A program made the position numbers and the translations under genes. The notes beneath the pieces are model-generated. The model was given only the letters and a program-made list of their open reading frames with translations. It was not told where the DNA came from and did no database searches. Of a stretch of 64,000 nt of DNA, positions 24,652 through 32,578 are shown one piece after another (within the stretch, counting starts at the first letter, position 1; each line of letters begins with the position of its first letter). The DNA lies in the NCBI RefSeq assembly GCF_013112485.1, contig NZ_JABFHG010000005.1, positions 186,001-250,000 on the forward strand, read 5' to 3'. The DNA is from Roseicella sp. DB1501. GTDB lineage: Bacteria > Pseudomonadota > Alphaproteobacteria > Acetobacterales > Acetobacteraceae.

Positions 24652-25109
24652 TGCATCGGCACCCCGATCCGCAGCCCGGCCGCCGCCGCCGCCGCTGGCT
24701 GCCCGCCGCCGCCCTGCCGCTGCTCGCCGCCTGCGCCGGGTTCGGCCTGCCGGCGGCACCCGAGCCGGATGCCGAGGCCTTCACGGCGCGCGCCTCGGGC
24801 ATCGGCATGCTGGTCCGCGCGGCGCATCTCTGCAGCGTCCCGCTCTCCCAGACGGCGCAGGACCGCGCGGCGCGGATCGAGGTGGCGGCGATCGCCTGGA
24901 AGCAGTCGCAGGGCGGCACCACGGCCCGCGACGCCTTCCTCCGCGGCATGGCGCCGCCACGCTTCGACAACCGCACCCGCAAGACCGAGCGGGAGGAGTG
25001 GTGCGATGCGCGGCGCGGCACGGTGCGCGAACTCGACGGCCGCCTCACCGGCCCCGAGGGCGATACGCTGATCGGCCAGGCCGAGGCGGTGCAGCGGCGC
25101 GCCGGCTAG
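24648..25109 (+). CDS. Predicted lipoprotein of unknown function
   Basis: A 153-aa protein with a basic N terminus (RRRRR), a hydrophobic stretch and the lipobox LLAAC near residue 29. The mature part contains two cysteines (LCSVPL and EWCDARR) that could pair in the periplasm. It overlaps kdgK by 4 bp and its TAG stop is the first triplet of a dispersed repeat. No known domain. Confidence 0.7.
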   Translation: MMHRHPDPQPGRRRRRWLPAAALPLLAACAGFGLPAAPEPDAEAFTARASGIGMLVRAAHLCSVPLSQTAQDRAARIEVAAIAWKQSQGGTTARDAFLRGMAPPRFDNRTRKTEREEWCDARRGTVRELDGRLTGPEGDTLIGQAEAVQRRAG

Positions 25110-25211
25110 ACCATGATCCGCTCACACAGGGTCGCGGATCATGGTCCAGGCCGTTGCTTGATCGCGTGAGTCACGCTGTTCGGTGAGTCCGCCTCAAGCG
25201 ATCACGCTCTA
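25107..25211 (-). repeat. Dispersed repeat family A, complete copy
   Basis: Two hairpin modules in tandem. The first (GACCATGATCC at 25109-25119 with GGATCATGGTC at 25136-25146) is a perfect 11-bp stem; the second contains GATCGCGTGAGTCACGC and CCTCAAGCGATCACGCTCT. Read on the minus strand it matches the unit at 63764-63868 almost throughout. Its left end contains the TAG stop of the lipoprotein gene. Confidence 0.88.
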
Positions 25212-25214
25212 CAC

Positions 25215-25345
25215 CTCCCCACGAAGCCGCGTCGCGGCATTGCGGGGGCCCTGAAGGCCCCCCCTGTCCAAGAACCGTCACCGCCTGCCGCGGCGAAGCC
25301 GCGGCAGGGCAGCGGGCAGCGACGGTTCTGACAGGCGCTTCAGGG
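25215..25345. repeat. Dispersed repeat family C, copy 1
   Basis: About 130 bp similar to 48026-48150. The core is a perfect 11-bp inverted repeat with 3-nt loop (CCTGCCGCGGC-GAA-GCCGCGGCAGG at 25284-25308), preceded by a weaker GC-rich stem (GGGGGCCCTGAAGGCCCCCC) and followed by GCGGGCAGCGACGG. With the adjoining family A copy it fills the whole gap between the lipoprotein and M81 genes. Confidence 0.85.
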
Positions 25346-25356
25346 GTCAGGCAGCC

Positions 25357-26850
25357 TCAGCGATTGGCGCCCGGCCGCAGCCGCAGACCGGGACGCAGCC
25401 GGGTGAAGGGCAGCACGGCGGGATCGGCCACCACCGGGCCGGGCGCCGCCACCACGATCACCTGCTCGGCGATCGGCTGGAAATGCGCCCGGAAATGCAC
25501 GCTCGACTTCAGCGCGACGATCTTCTGCGCCGCCGGCTCGATGCCGATATGGGTGAAGAGCGCTTGGTCGAGCGCCTGCGTCTTCCGCGTCACCACGATC
25601 ACCCGCACCCCCGGCGCGACGCGGATCAGAGCCGTCGGGCCGAGATCGGCCGGATTGCCGCGCGACATCGGCCCGGTCGCGGTGAAGCGCCCGTCGGTCA
25701 GCGCCTCCACTACCGCCGTCACCGCGAGCGGCGCGCCGTCGCTCCGGCCGCCGAGCGAGAGCGGCAGGGTGGCGCCCAGCCCCGCCGCATGGCAGGCGGC
25801 GGCGCTCTCGGCATCGTTGATCAGCCCGAGCACGGCGCCCTCGGCCCCCTGGCGGATCAGCTCGGCCAGCAGGCCGGTGGTGTCGCCATGGCCGCCGCCG
25901 CCGGGATTGTCCTGCGTGTCGGCGAGGACCACGGGCCGCGTCGCGCCGCGCGAGAGGCGGATCGCCTCTGCGACGCCAGCCTCGGCCGTCGCCACGCCGC
26001 CGGCGAAATCCGGCTCATGCGCGGCGAACCAGTCGCGCAGGCCGGCGACCGCGGCCTCGGCCGCCTCGGCGCTGTCGGCATAAGCCGCGATGGCCGCGCC
26101 GCAGCCGGGGAAATCGGCATAGGGAAAGCCGAAGCAGAAGGCGAGCTCGGCGATGCCGGGCCGCGCCGCCAGCCGCTCCCGCTCAGCGAAGGCGGTCGCC
26201 ATCGGCGGTACCAGGGTGCATTGCGCGGTGAGCGGGATCAGGTAGTCGATCTCGGCGAAGGCCCGCGCCCAGGGCCGGCCGCGGCGGATGCGCTCGAGCA
26301 GCAGCCGCGCCGCCTGCGCCCCGGCCGGCTTCATGTCCACATGCGGGTAGGTGCGGTAGGGCACCAGCGTATCGGCGAGCGCCACCATCTCCCGCGTCAT
26401 GTTGGCATGCGGGTCGAGGCTCACCGTCACCGGCAGCTCCGGCCCGACCACGGCGCGCAGGCGCCGCAGCAGCTCGCCCTCGGCATCGTCGTAGCCGACC
26501 GCCACCATGGCGCCGTGCAGCTCGAGATAGACGCCATCCAGCGGCCCTGCCTCCAGCGCATCGGAGAGCGCGGCGAGCAGCAGCGCCGCGATGCGCTCGA
26601 AGGCCTCGGCGCTGACCGGCCCGGCCGGGTTGGCGAAGCACCAGGTGAGCGGCACCAGCTCGGCCCCGGACGCCTCCAGCGCCTCCATGGCGCCGGCGCA
26701 GGGCACCGAGGTCGGGCGCAGCGTCTCGATCAGGGTCGCCGGGCGCTGCAGGCCGGGAAAGCCGCCCGGCCGCAGGAACTCGCCCCAGCCGGTCGGCAGC
26801 GGCGCGAAGGAATGGCTCTCATGCTGGAAACCGCCGATGGCGATGCGCAT
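25357..26850 (-). CDS. M81-family (MlrC-like) metallopeptidase
   Basis: A 497-aa protein with the M81 N-terminal half (RIAIGGFQHESHSF; DGVYLELHGAMVA; SLDPHANMT; YRTYPHVDMKPAG) and the C-terminal MlrC domain (ADTQDNPGGGGHGDT; SRGNPADLGPTALI). The prototype MlrC opens linearised microcystin; most family members act on unknown small peptides or amides. No signal peptide. The start was chosen at the ATG giving MRIAIGGF. Upstream on this strand lies a 9-G run in the 115-bp gap to the M20 gene. Confidence 0.9.
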   Translation of the reverse strand: MRIAIGGFQHESHSFAPLPTGWGEFLRPGGFPGLQRPATLIETLRPTSVPCAGAMEALEASGAELVPLTWCFANPAGPVSAEAFERIAALLLAALSDALEAGPLDGVYLELHGAMVAVGYDDAEGELLRRLRAVVGPELPVTVSLDPHANMTREMVALADTLVPYRTYPHVDMKPAGAQAARLLLERIRRGRPWARAFAEIDYLIPLTAQCTLVPPMATAFAERERLAARPGIAELAFCFGFPYADFPGCGAAIAAYADSAEAAEAAVAGLRDWFAAHEPDFAGGVATAEAGVAEAIRLSRGATRPVVLADTQDNPGGGGHGDTTGLLAELIRQGAEGAVLGLINDAESAAACHAAGLGATLPLSLGGRSDGAPLAVTAVVEALTDGRFTATGPMSRGNPADLGPTALIRVAPGVRVIVVTRKTQALDQALFTHIGIEPAAQKIVALKSSVHFRAHFQPIAEQVIVVAAPGPVVADPAVLPFTRLRPGLRLRPGANR

Positions 26851-26901
26851 CCTGTCTGTCCCTGGCTGGGCGCGCCGCGATGGCCCGCTCCGCCTGCCGG
26901 C

Positions 26902-26910
26902 GGGGGGGGG
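26902..26910 (+). repeat. Homopolymeric G9 tract
   Basis: A run of nine G residues (C9 on the minus strand) about 52 bp upstream of the M81 start codon, between the M20 stop and the M81 ATG. Such tracts are prone to slippage and this one lies where a promoter or leader of the M81 gene would be. Confidence 0.8.
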
Positions 26911-26965
26911 CACGCCTTCTGTCTCGATCACGCTCCCGGCCGGCGCTGCATGGCCGGCGCCGGGG

Positions 26966-28234
26966 TCAGCGGCGGACGAGGCCCGCTGTGGCCAGCGCCG
27001 CATCCGCCAGCACCTGCATGCCGGCCGTCGCCCAATCCGGCGTGATGCTCTCCGCCTCGTTGTGGCTGAGCCCGCCATGGCAGGGGCAGAAGACCATCAC
27101 CGTCGGCACCTTGCGCGCCATGTAGACCGCGTCGTGGCCGATCGCGGTCGGCATCTCCTGCCAGGCGAGGCCGCGGGCGATGGCGGCCTCGCGCGCCCGC
27201 GCCACCAGCGCCGGGTCGAAGGGCGTGTGCGGCGAGTACCAGAAGGGCGTGACGGTGGCCGTGACCTTGCGCGCCAGGGCGATCTCCGCCGCGCGCGCTG
27301 TCAGCGCCTCGCCCATCCGGGCCAGCGCCTCGGGGTCGCTGTGGCGGAAATCGACGCTGAAGAAGACGCGGCCCGGCGCGACGTTGCGCGAGGAGGGATG
27401 CACCTCGACCACGCCGACCGTGCCGCGGCCGGGCTCGCCGGCGGGCGAAACCGTGGCGAGCGCGATCTCCTCCACCGCGGCGATCAGCGGCGCCGCCGCC
27501 ATCATCGCGTCCCGCCGCCCGGCCATGGGCGAGCCACCATGCGCATCCTCCCCCTCGACCACCACCTCGAACCAGTGCTGCGCCAGCGCATGGGTGACGA
27601 TGCCGACATCGAGGCCCGCATCCTCGAGCAGCCGGCCCTGCTCGATATGCAGCTCAAGATAGGCGCCGACCTGCTGCAGCGCGGCGGGATCGGCGCTACC
27701 CTGCCAGCCGATGCGGCGCAGCTCCTCGCCGAAGACGGCGCCGTCCTGCGCGCGCTTCGCCAGCACCTCCGCCTCGGTGAAGAGGCCCATGGCGGCGCCG
27801 CTGCCCAGCATCGGCGGGGAGAAGCGGGCGCCCTCCTCATTGGTCCAGTTGACGAGCAGCAGCGGCGCCTCGGTCTCCGCGCCCGCCTCGTGCAGCGCCC
27901 GCATCAGCTCGAGTCCGGCCAGGACGCCGAGCACGCCGTCGAACTTGCCGCCCGTCGGCTGGGTGTCGAGATGGCTGCCGATGGCGACCGGCGGGCGCGA
28001 GGGATCGCGCCCCTCGCGCCGGAAGACCATGTTGCCGAGCCGGTCGACGGTGAGCGTCAGCCCGCAGGCCTCGCCCCAGCATTGCAGCAGGGCGCGGCCC
28101 TCGGCATCGGCATCGGTCAGGGTCTGGCGGTTGTTGCCGCCCTTCGGCGTGGCGCCGATCCTCGCCATCTGCATCAGGCTGTCCCAGAGCCTCTCGCCCG
28201 AGAGCGGCAGGTTGTGCGCGACGGGCCCGGTCAT
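26966..28234 (-). CDS. M20-family N-carbamoyl-L-amino-acid hydrolase/allantoate amidohydrolase-like
   Basis: A 422-aa binuclear zinc amidohydrolase of the hydantoinase/carbamoylase group. Predicted metal and catalytic residues are His88 and Asp90 (GSHLDTQ), Asp99 (KFDG), Glu133/Glu134 (WTNEEGARF) and the later ELHIEQG and HDAVYM segments. It probably releases amino acids from N-carbamoyl or ureido precursors. The ATG overlaps the stop of the upstream lipoprotein gene by 4 bp. Confidence 0.92.
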   Translation of the reverse strand: MTGPVAHNLPLSGERLWDSLMQMARIGATPKGGNNRQTLTDADAEGRALLQCWGEACGLTLTVDRLGNMVFRREGRDPSRPPVAIGSHLDTQPTGGKFDGVLGVLAGLELMRALHEAGAETEAPLLLVNWTNEEGARFSPPMLGSGAAMGLFTEAEVLAKRAQDGAVFGEELRRIGWQGSADPAALQQVGAYLELHIEQGRLLEDAGLDVGIVTHALAQHWFEVVVEGEDAHGGSPMAGRRDAMMAAAPLIAAVEEIALATVSPAGEPGRGTVGVVEVHPSSRNVAPGRVFFSVDFRHSDPEALARMGEALTARAAEIALARKVTATVTPFWYSPHTPFDPALVARAREAAIARGLAWQEMPTAIGHDAVYMARKVPTVMVFCPCHGGLSHNEAESITPDWATAGMQVLADAALATAGLVRR

Positions 28235-28692
28235 CCGACCTTCCCCAGCCGGGTGATGCAGTCGCCGAGCGCCTGGTCGAGGCCCTGCGCCGCCGCCTCG
28301 GGCACCGGCCCGGTCCGGGCGAGCAGCAGGTGCCAGGCCATCGGCGCCCGCGGCCGCTGCTCGATCACGAGCGCGTAGTCCGGCGGGCCGGCGGGAGCCG
28401 CGGCGCCGGGCACCGGCTGCACCATGGCGCCGTCGCGCCGCAGCACCACCTCGGTCAGAGGCACCTGCTGCGAGACGCAGCCGGCGAGATGCGCCGGGTC
28501 CGGCAACAGGATCTCGCCGTCGCGGCGCTGCACCGCGGCGATCGGATCGGGCTCGGCGGCGGGCGGCGCGATGCTGCAGCCGATCAGCGGCAGCAGGGCG
28601 AGCGGGACGAGGACGGGATGGCGGCGCGGCGCGCGCGGTCCGGCCGAGGCCGGGGGCGCGCAGCGGGCGCCGGGATCGGGTGGCAGGATCAT
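28231..28692 (-). CDS. Predicted lipoprotein of unknown function
   Basis: A 153-aa protein with a long basic/proline-rich N terminus, hydrophobic segment and lipobox LPLIGC near residue 39. The mature part carries cysteines in AGCVSQQ and GDCITRL and alternating strands. A later start could shorten the N region. It is translationally coupled to the M20 gene by a 4-bp overlap and is divergent from the histone-deacetylase-like gene (113-bp gap). Function unknown. Confidence 0.65.
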   Translation of the reverse strand: MILPPDPGARCAPPASAGPRAPRRHPVLVPLALLPLIGCSIAPPAAEPDPIAAVQRRDGEILLPDPAHLAGCVSQQVPLTEVVLRRDGAMVQPVPGAAAPAGPPDYALVIEQRPRAPMAWHLLLARTGPVPEAAAQGLDQALGDCITRLGKVG

Positions 28693-28805
28693 GCCGGCTC
28701 CGTGTTGGCAGGCGGGACTCCACTCCAGAGCCCGGCGGCTGTCCAGCCATGCGGGAGGCCGGTCGGCGCATGGACATGCCTGCGCGCGCTGCTAGCCTCC
28801 CCGCC

Positions 28806-29840
28806 ATGCGCGCCTTCCATCATCCCGACCAGGCCCGGCACACGCCGCGCTTCTTCCTCATGCGCGGCACGGTCCGCCCGAATTTTGAGGTGCCCGAGCG
28901 CGCGGCCTCGCTGCTCGCCGGGCTGCAGGCGCTCGGCATCGCGCCCGAGATCGCCGCCCCGCCCGAGCCGGCCGCGCTCGCCGCCGTCCACACGCCGGAC
29001 TATATCGAGTTCCTGGCGACCGCCGCCGCCGCCTGGGCCGGGCTGCCGGAGGCCGGGCCGGAGGTGGTGGCGAATGCGCATCCCTCGCCCGAGATGCTCG
29101 CCAACGGCGCCCGGGCCGGCGGCCATGTGATCGGCGATGCCGGCTGGTACACCGCCGACACCGCCTGCCCGATCGGCCCCGGCACCTGGGAGGCCTGCCT
29201 CTCGGCCGCAGGCGTCGCCCTCGCCGCCGCCGCCGAGGCGGCCGCGGGGCGCAGCGCCTATGCGCTCTGCCGACCGCCCGGCCACCATGCCTATGCCGCG
29301 CGCGCCGGCGGGCATTGCTACGTCAACAACGCCGCCCTCGCGGTCGAGGCGCTGCTGAAGGCCGGCGCCCGCCGCGTCGCCACCCTCGACATCGACAGCC
29401 ATCATGGCAACGGCACCCAGGGCATCTTCTGGGAGCGCGGCGAGGTGCTCACCGTCTCGGTGCATGGCGACCCCTCGCGCTACTATCCCTGGTATGTCGG
29501 CCATGCCGGCGAGCGGGGCGCCGGCCCTGGCGAGGGGCGCAACCTCAACATGCCGCTGGCCATCGGCGGCGGCGACGGGCCCTGGCTGGAGGCGGTGGCG
29601 CGCGGCGTGCAGGCGGCGCGCGACTTCGGCGCCGAGGCGCTGGTCGTCTCGCTCGGCTTCGATGCCAGCGAGCACGAGCCGCTGAACGCCCTCTCGGTCA
29701 CCGCCGACGGCTTCGCCCGGGCCGGCGCGGCGATCGGCGGGCTCGGCCTGCCCTCCGCCATCATCCAGGAGGGCGGCTACAACGTCGATCTGCTCGGCAG
29801 CCTGCTGCAACGTTTCCTTACAGGCTGGAGCGAGCGGTGA
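28806..29840 (+). CDS. Histone-deacetylase-family amidohydrolase (acetylpolyamine amidohydrolase-like)
   Basis: A 344-aa arginase/deacetylase-fold zinc hydrolase. Catalytic His160-His161 (RPPGHHA), zinc ligands Asp197 and His199 (DIDSHHGNG) and Asp285 (GFDASEHEP) are all present. Bacterial relatives remove acetyl groups from polyamines or other small N-acetyl compounds. The TGA overlaps the GTG start of the dipeptidase gene by 4 bp, which implies joint production. Confidence 0.92.
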   Translation: MRAFHHPDQARHTPRFFLMRGTVRPNFEVPERAASLLAGLQALGIAPEIAAPPEPAALAAVHTPDYIEFLATAAAAWAGLPEAGPEVVANAHPSPEMLANGARAGGHVIGDAGWYTADTACPIGPGTWEACLSAAGVALAAAAEAAAGRSAYALCRPPGHHAYAARAGGHCYVNNAALAVEALLKAGARRVATLDIDSHHGNGTQGIFWERGEVLTVSVHGDPSRYYPWYVGHAGERGAGPGEGRNLNMPLAIGGGDGPWLEAVARGVQAARDFGAEALVVSLGFDASEHEPLNALSVTADGFARAGAAIGGLGLPSAIIQEGGYNVDLLGSLLQRFLTGWSER

Positions 29841-30850
29841 GCGAGGAGGCCGCGGCGATCCATGCCGCCACGCTCTGCCTCGACACCCATGTCGACATCC
29901 GCTGGCCGGAGCCGCCCGATCCGCTGGCCGAGGGCACGATGCGCGTCGATTTCCCGAAGATGGCGCGCGGCGGGCTGAACGCGGTCGTCTTCATCGCCTA
30001 TGTGCCGCAGGGCAAGCGCGACGCGGCGGGCCACGCCGCGGCGGCGGAGCGGGCGGAGGCGATGCTGCGGCACATCCGCGACCGGGCCGATGGCGCGGCG
30101 CGGCGCTTCTGCGCGACCGCCGCCGAGCTGGAAGCCTGCTTCGCCGCCGGGGCGCAGGCGGTGCTCTCGGCGGTCGAGAACGGCTATGCGATGGGCCATG
30201 ACCTCGGCGCCATCCGGCGCTGGAAGGCGCTCGGCGCCTGCTACCTGACGCTAACCCATGACGGTCACAACGATCTCGCCGACAGCGCCCGGCCGCGCCA
30301 GCCGCTCGGCGACGCGCCGGAGGAGCATGGCGGCCTCTCGCCGCTCGGGCGCGAGGCCGTCTCGGCGCTGAACGCGGCCGGCATGCTGGTCGATGTCAGC
30401 CATGTCTCGAAGCGCGGCATGATGCAGGCGGCGGAGCTCTCGGCGACCCCGATCGTCGCCACCCACACCGCCTGCCGGGCGCTCTGCGACCATCCGCGCG
30501 GCATCGACGACGAACAGCTCGACATGCTGCGGCGGGTCGGCGGCCTGGCCCAGATCACCGCCGTCCCCGCCTTCCTGCAGCGGGTACCGGAGGGGGTGAA
30601 GAACCCGGCCGGCGTCGAGGCGATGGCCGATCATGTCGACCATGCGGTGACGCGGATCGGCATCGAGCATGTCGGCCTGTCCTCCGACTTCGATGGCGGC
30701 GGCGGCGTCGAGGGCTGGCAGAACGCCGCCGAGAGCCCGGGGCTGAGCGCGGCGCTGCTCCGGCGCGGCTATGGCCGGCGCGAGCTCGGCCTGCTCTGGT
30801 CGGGCAACTTCCTGCGGCTGCTGCGCCAGGCGGAGGCGGTGGCACGCTAA
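29837..30850 (+). CDS. Membrane-dipeptidase-like M19 zinc peptidase
   Basis: A 337-aa renal-dipeptidase-family protein that cleaves dipeptides, often with D or dehydro C-terminal residues. Metal ligands His18 and Asp20 (DTHVDIRW), the bridging Glu in SAVENG, and the later SHVSKRG, THTACRALCDHPRG and SSDFDGGGG segments are present. It starts with GTG inside the stop codon of the deacetylase-like gene. There is no signal peptide, so it probably acts in the cytoplasm. Confidence 0.92.
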   Translation: MSEEAAAIHAATLCLDTHVDIRWPEPPDPLAEGTMRVDFPKMARGGLNAVVFIAYVPQGKRDAAGHAAAAERAEAMLRHIRDRADGAARRFCATAAELEACFAAGAQAVLSAVENGYAMGHDLGAIRRWKALGACYLTLTHDGHNDLADSARPRQPLGDAPEEHGGLSPLGREAVSALNAAGMLVDVSHVSKRGMMQAAELSATPIVATHTACRALCDHPRGIDDEQLDMLRRVGGLAQITAVPAFLQRVPEGVKNPAGVEAMADHVDHAVTRIGIEHVGLSSDFDGGGGVEGWQNAAESPGLSAALLRRGYGRRELGLLWSGNFLRLLRQAEAVAR

Positions 30851-30929
30851 GGAGCTGGCCCGGCGCGCTTCGCGTCAGGGTTGCTTGATCGCTTGCCATT
30901 GATCGCGTTCATCGTCATGTTCCGCTGTC

Positions 30930-32486
30930 ATGACGATTGCGCGCGTCGCCAGTTTCGCCTTCGCCGGCATCGAGGCCATGCCGGTCGAGGTGCAGGTGCA
31001 GATCGCCACCGGGCTGCCGGCCTTCCTGGTGGTGGGCCTGGCCGACAAGGCGGTGGCCGAGAGCCGGGAGCGGGTGCGCGCCGCCCTGGCCGGGCTCGGC
31101 CTCTCCCTGCCGCCGAAGCGGGTGCTGGTGAACCTGGCGCCGGCCGATATCGCCAAGGAGGGCAGCCATCTCGACCTGCCCATCGCGCTGGCCGTCCTCG
31201 CCGCCATGGACGTGCTGCCGCGCGAGGAGCTGGCGGGCTATGCCGCCCTCGGCGAGCTGGCGCTGGATGGCGGCATCAACCCGGTGGCCGGCGTGCTGCC
31301 GGCGGCGCTCGGCGCCTCCGCCCGCGAGCTCGGCCTGATCTGCCCGGCGCCGCAGGGCGGCGAGGCGGCCTGGGCCGGGCGGATCGAGGTGCTGGCGGCG
31401 CCCGACCTGCTGGCGCTGATGAACCATTTCCGCGGCGCCCAGGTGCTGACCCCGCCCGAGCCGCCGCGCGCCGATGCCACGCCCTGGCAGGGGCCCTGCC
31501 TCTCCGAGGTGAAGGGGCAGGAAAGCGCCAAGCGGGCGCTCGAGATCGCCGCCGCGGGCGGGCACAACCTGCTGATGATCGGCCCACCCGGCGCCGGCAA
31601 GTCGATGCTGGCGGCGCGGCTGCCAGGGTTGCTCCCGGATCTCAGCCCGGCCGAGGCGCTGGAGGTCAGCCTCGTCCACTCCATCGCCGGGATGCTGCGG
31701 GAGGGAAGGCTGGTCACCCGCCCGCCCTTCCGCGAGCCGCATCACAGCGCCAGCCAGGCGGCGCTCATCGGCGGCGGCAACCGGGCGCGGCCGGGCGAGA
31801 TCAGCCTGGCGCATCACGGCGTGCTGTTCCTCGACGAATGGCCGGAATTCCCCCGTCCGGCGCTGGAAGCCCTGCGCCAGCCGATGGAGACGGGGCGCGC
31901 CACGATCAGCCGCGCCAACCATCACGTCACCTATCCGGCGCGCTTCCAATGCATCGCGGCGATGAATCCCTGCCGCTGCGGCTATCTCGGCGATGCGCCG
32001 CGCGAATGCGGCCGCGCCCCGCGCTGCGGCGAGGACTACCAGCAGCGCCTCTCCGGCCCGCTGCTCGACCGGATGGACCTGGCGATCGAGGTGGTGCCGG
32101 TGCCGCCGGCCGAGCTCTCCCGCGCCTCGCCCGGCGAGACGACCTCCGTGGTGGCGGCGCGGATCGCCGCGGCGCGGGAGCGCCAGCGCGCCCGCTACGG
32201 CGCCGAGGGGCCGCGCTGCAACGCCGCCGCGGAGGGCAGCGCGCTGGAGCACGGCCTGCAGGCCGAGGCCCCGGCCCGCCTGCTCGCCGAGCAGGCGGCG
32301 GAGCGGCTGCGGCTCTCGGCGCGCGGCTTCACCCGCACGCTGCGGGTGGCCCGCACCATCGCCGATCTCGCCGGCAGCGCGACGGTGCAGCGGGCGCATG
32401 TGGCCGAGGCCCTCGCCTTCCGGCACCGCGGCGGGGCGCGGGTGACGGCCGGCGCGGGCGAGACGCGGCGCCGCGCCGAGGGCTGA
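30930..32486 (+). CDS. comM: ComM/YifB-family Mg-chelatase-like AAA+ ATPase
   Basis: A 518-aa protein with the N-terminal Lon-protease-like ChlI domain (FAFAGIEAMPVEVQVQI split over the start), a AAA+ core with Walker A at 218-226 (GPPGAGKSM) and LFLDEWPEF as Walker B, a zinc-like Cys cluster (CRCGYLGDAPRECGRAPRCG) and the C-terminal Mg-chelatase domain. In naturally competent bacteria ComM is a hexameric branch-migration helicase that helps integrate incoming DNA. No other competence genes lie nearby. Confidence 0.94.
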   Translation: MTIARVASFAFAGIEAMPVEVQVQIATGLPAFLVVGLADKAVAESRERVRAALAGLGLSLPPKRVLVNLAPADIAKEGSHLDLPIALAVLAAMDVLPREELAGYAALGELALDGGINPVAGVLPAALGASARELGLICPAPQGGEAAWAGRIEVLAAPDLLALMNHFRGAQVLTPPEPPRADATPWQGPCLSEVKGQESAKRALEIAAAGGHNLLMIGPPGAGKSMLAARLPGLLPDLSPAEALEVSLVHSIAGMLREGRLVTRPPFREPHHSASQAALIGGGNRARPGEISLAHHGVLFLDEWPEFPRPALEALRQPMETGRATISRANHHVTYPARFQCIAAMNPCRCGYLGDAPRECGRAPRCGEDYQQRLSGPLLDRMDLAIEVVPVPPAELSRASPGETTSVVAARIAAARERQRARYGAEGPRCNAAAEGSALEHGLQAEAPARLLAEQAAERLRLSARGFTRTLRVARTIADLAGSATVQRAHVAEALAFRHRGGARVTAGAGETRRRAEG

Positions 32487-32578
32487 TGGCCTGAGGCCCC
32501 GCCGCCATCTGGCCAGGCCCGGCGCGGGATGCTCTACAGCAGGATCCGCCCATCCGCCCGGCCGCCGAGGGAAGCGCG

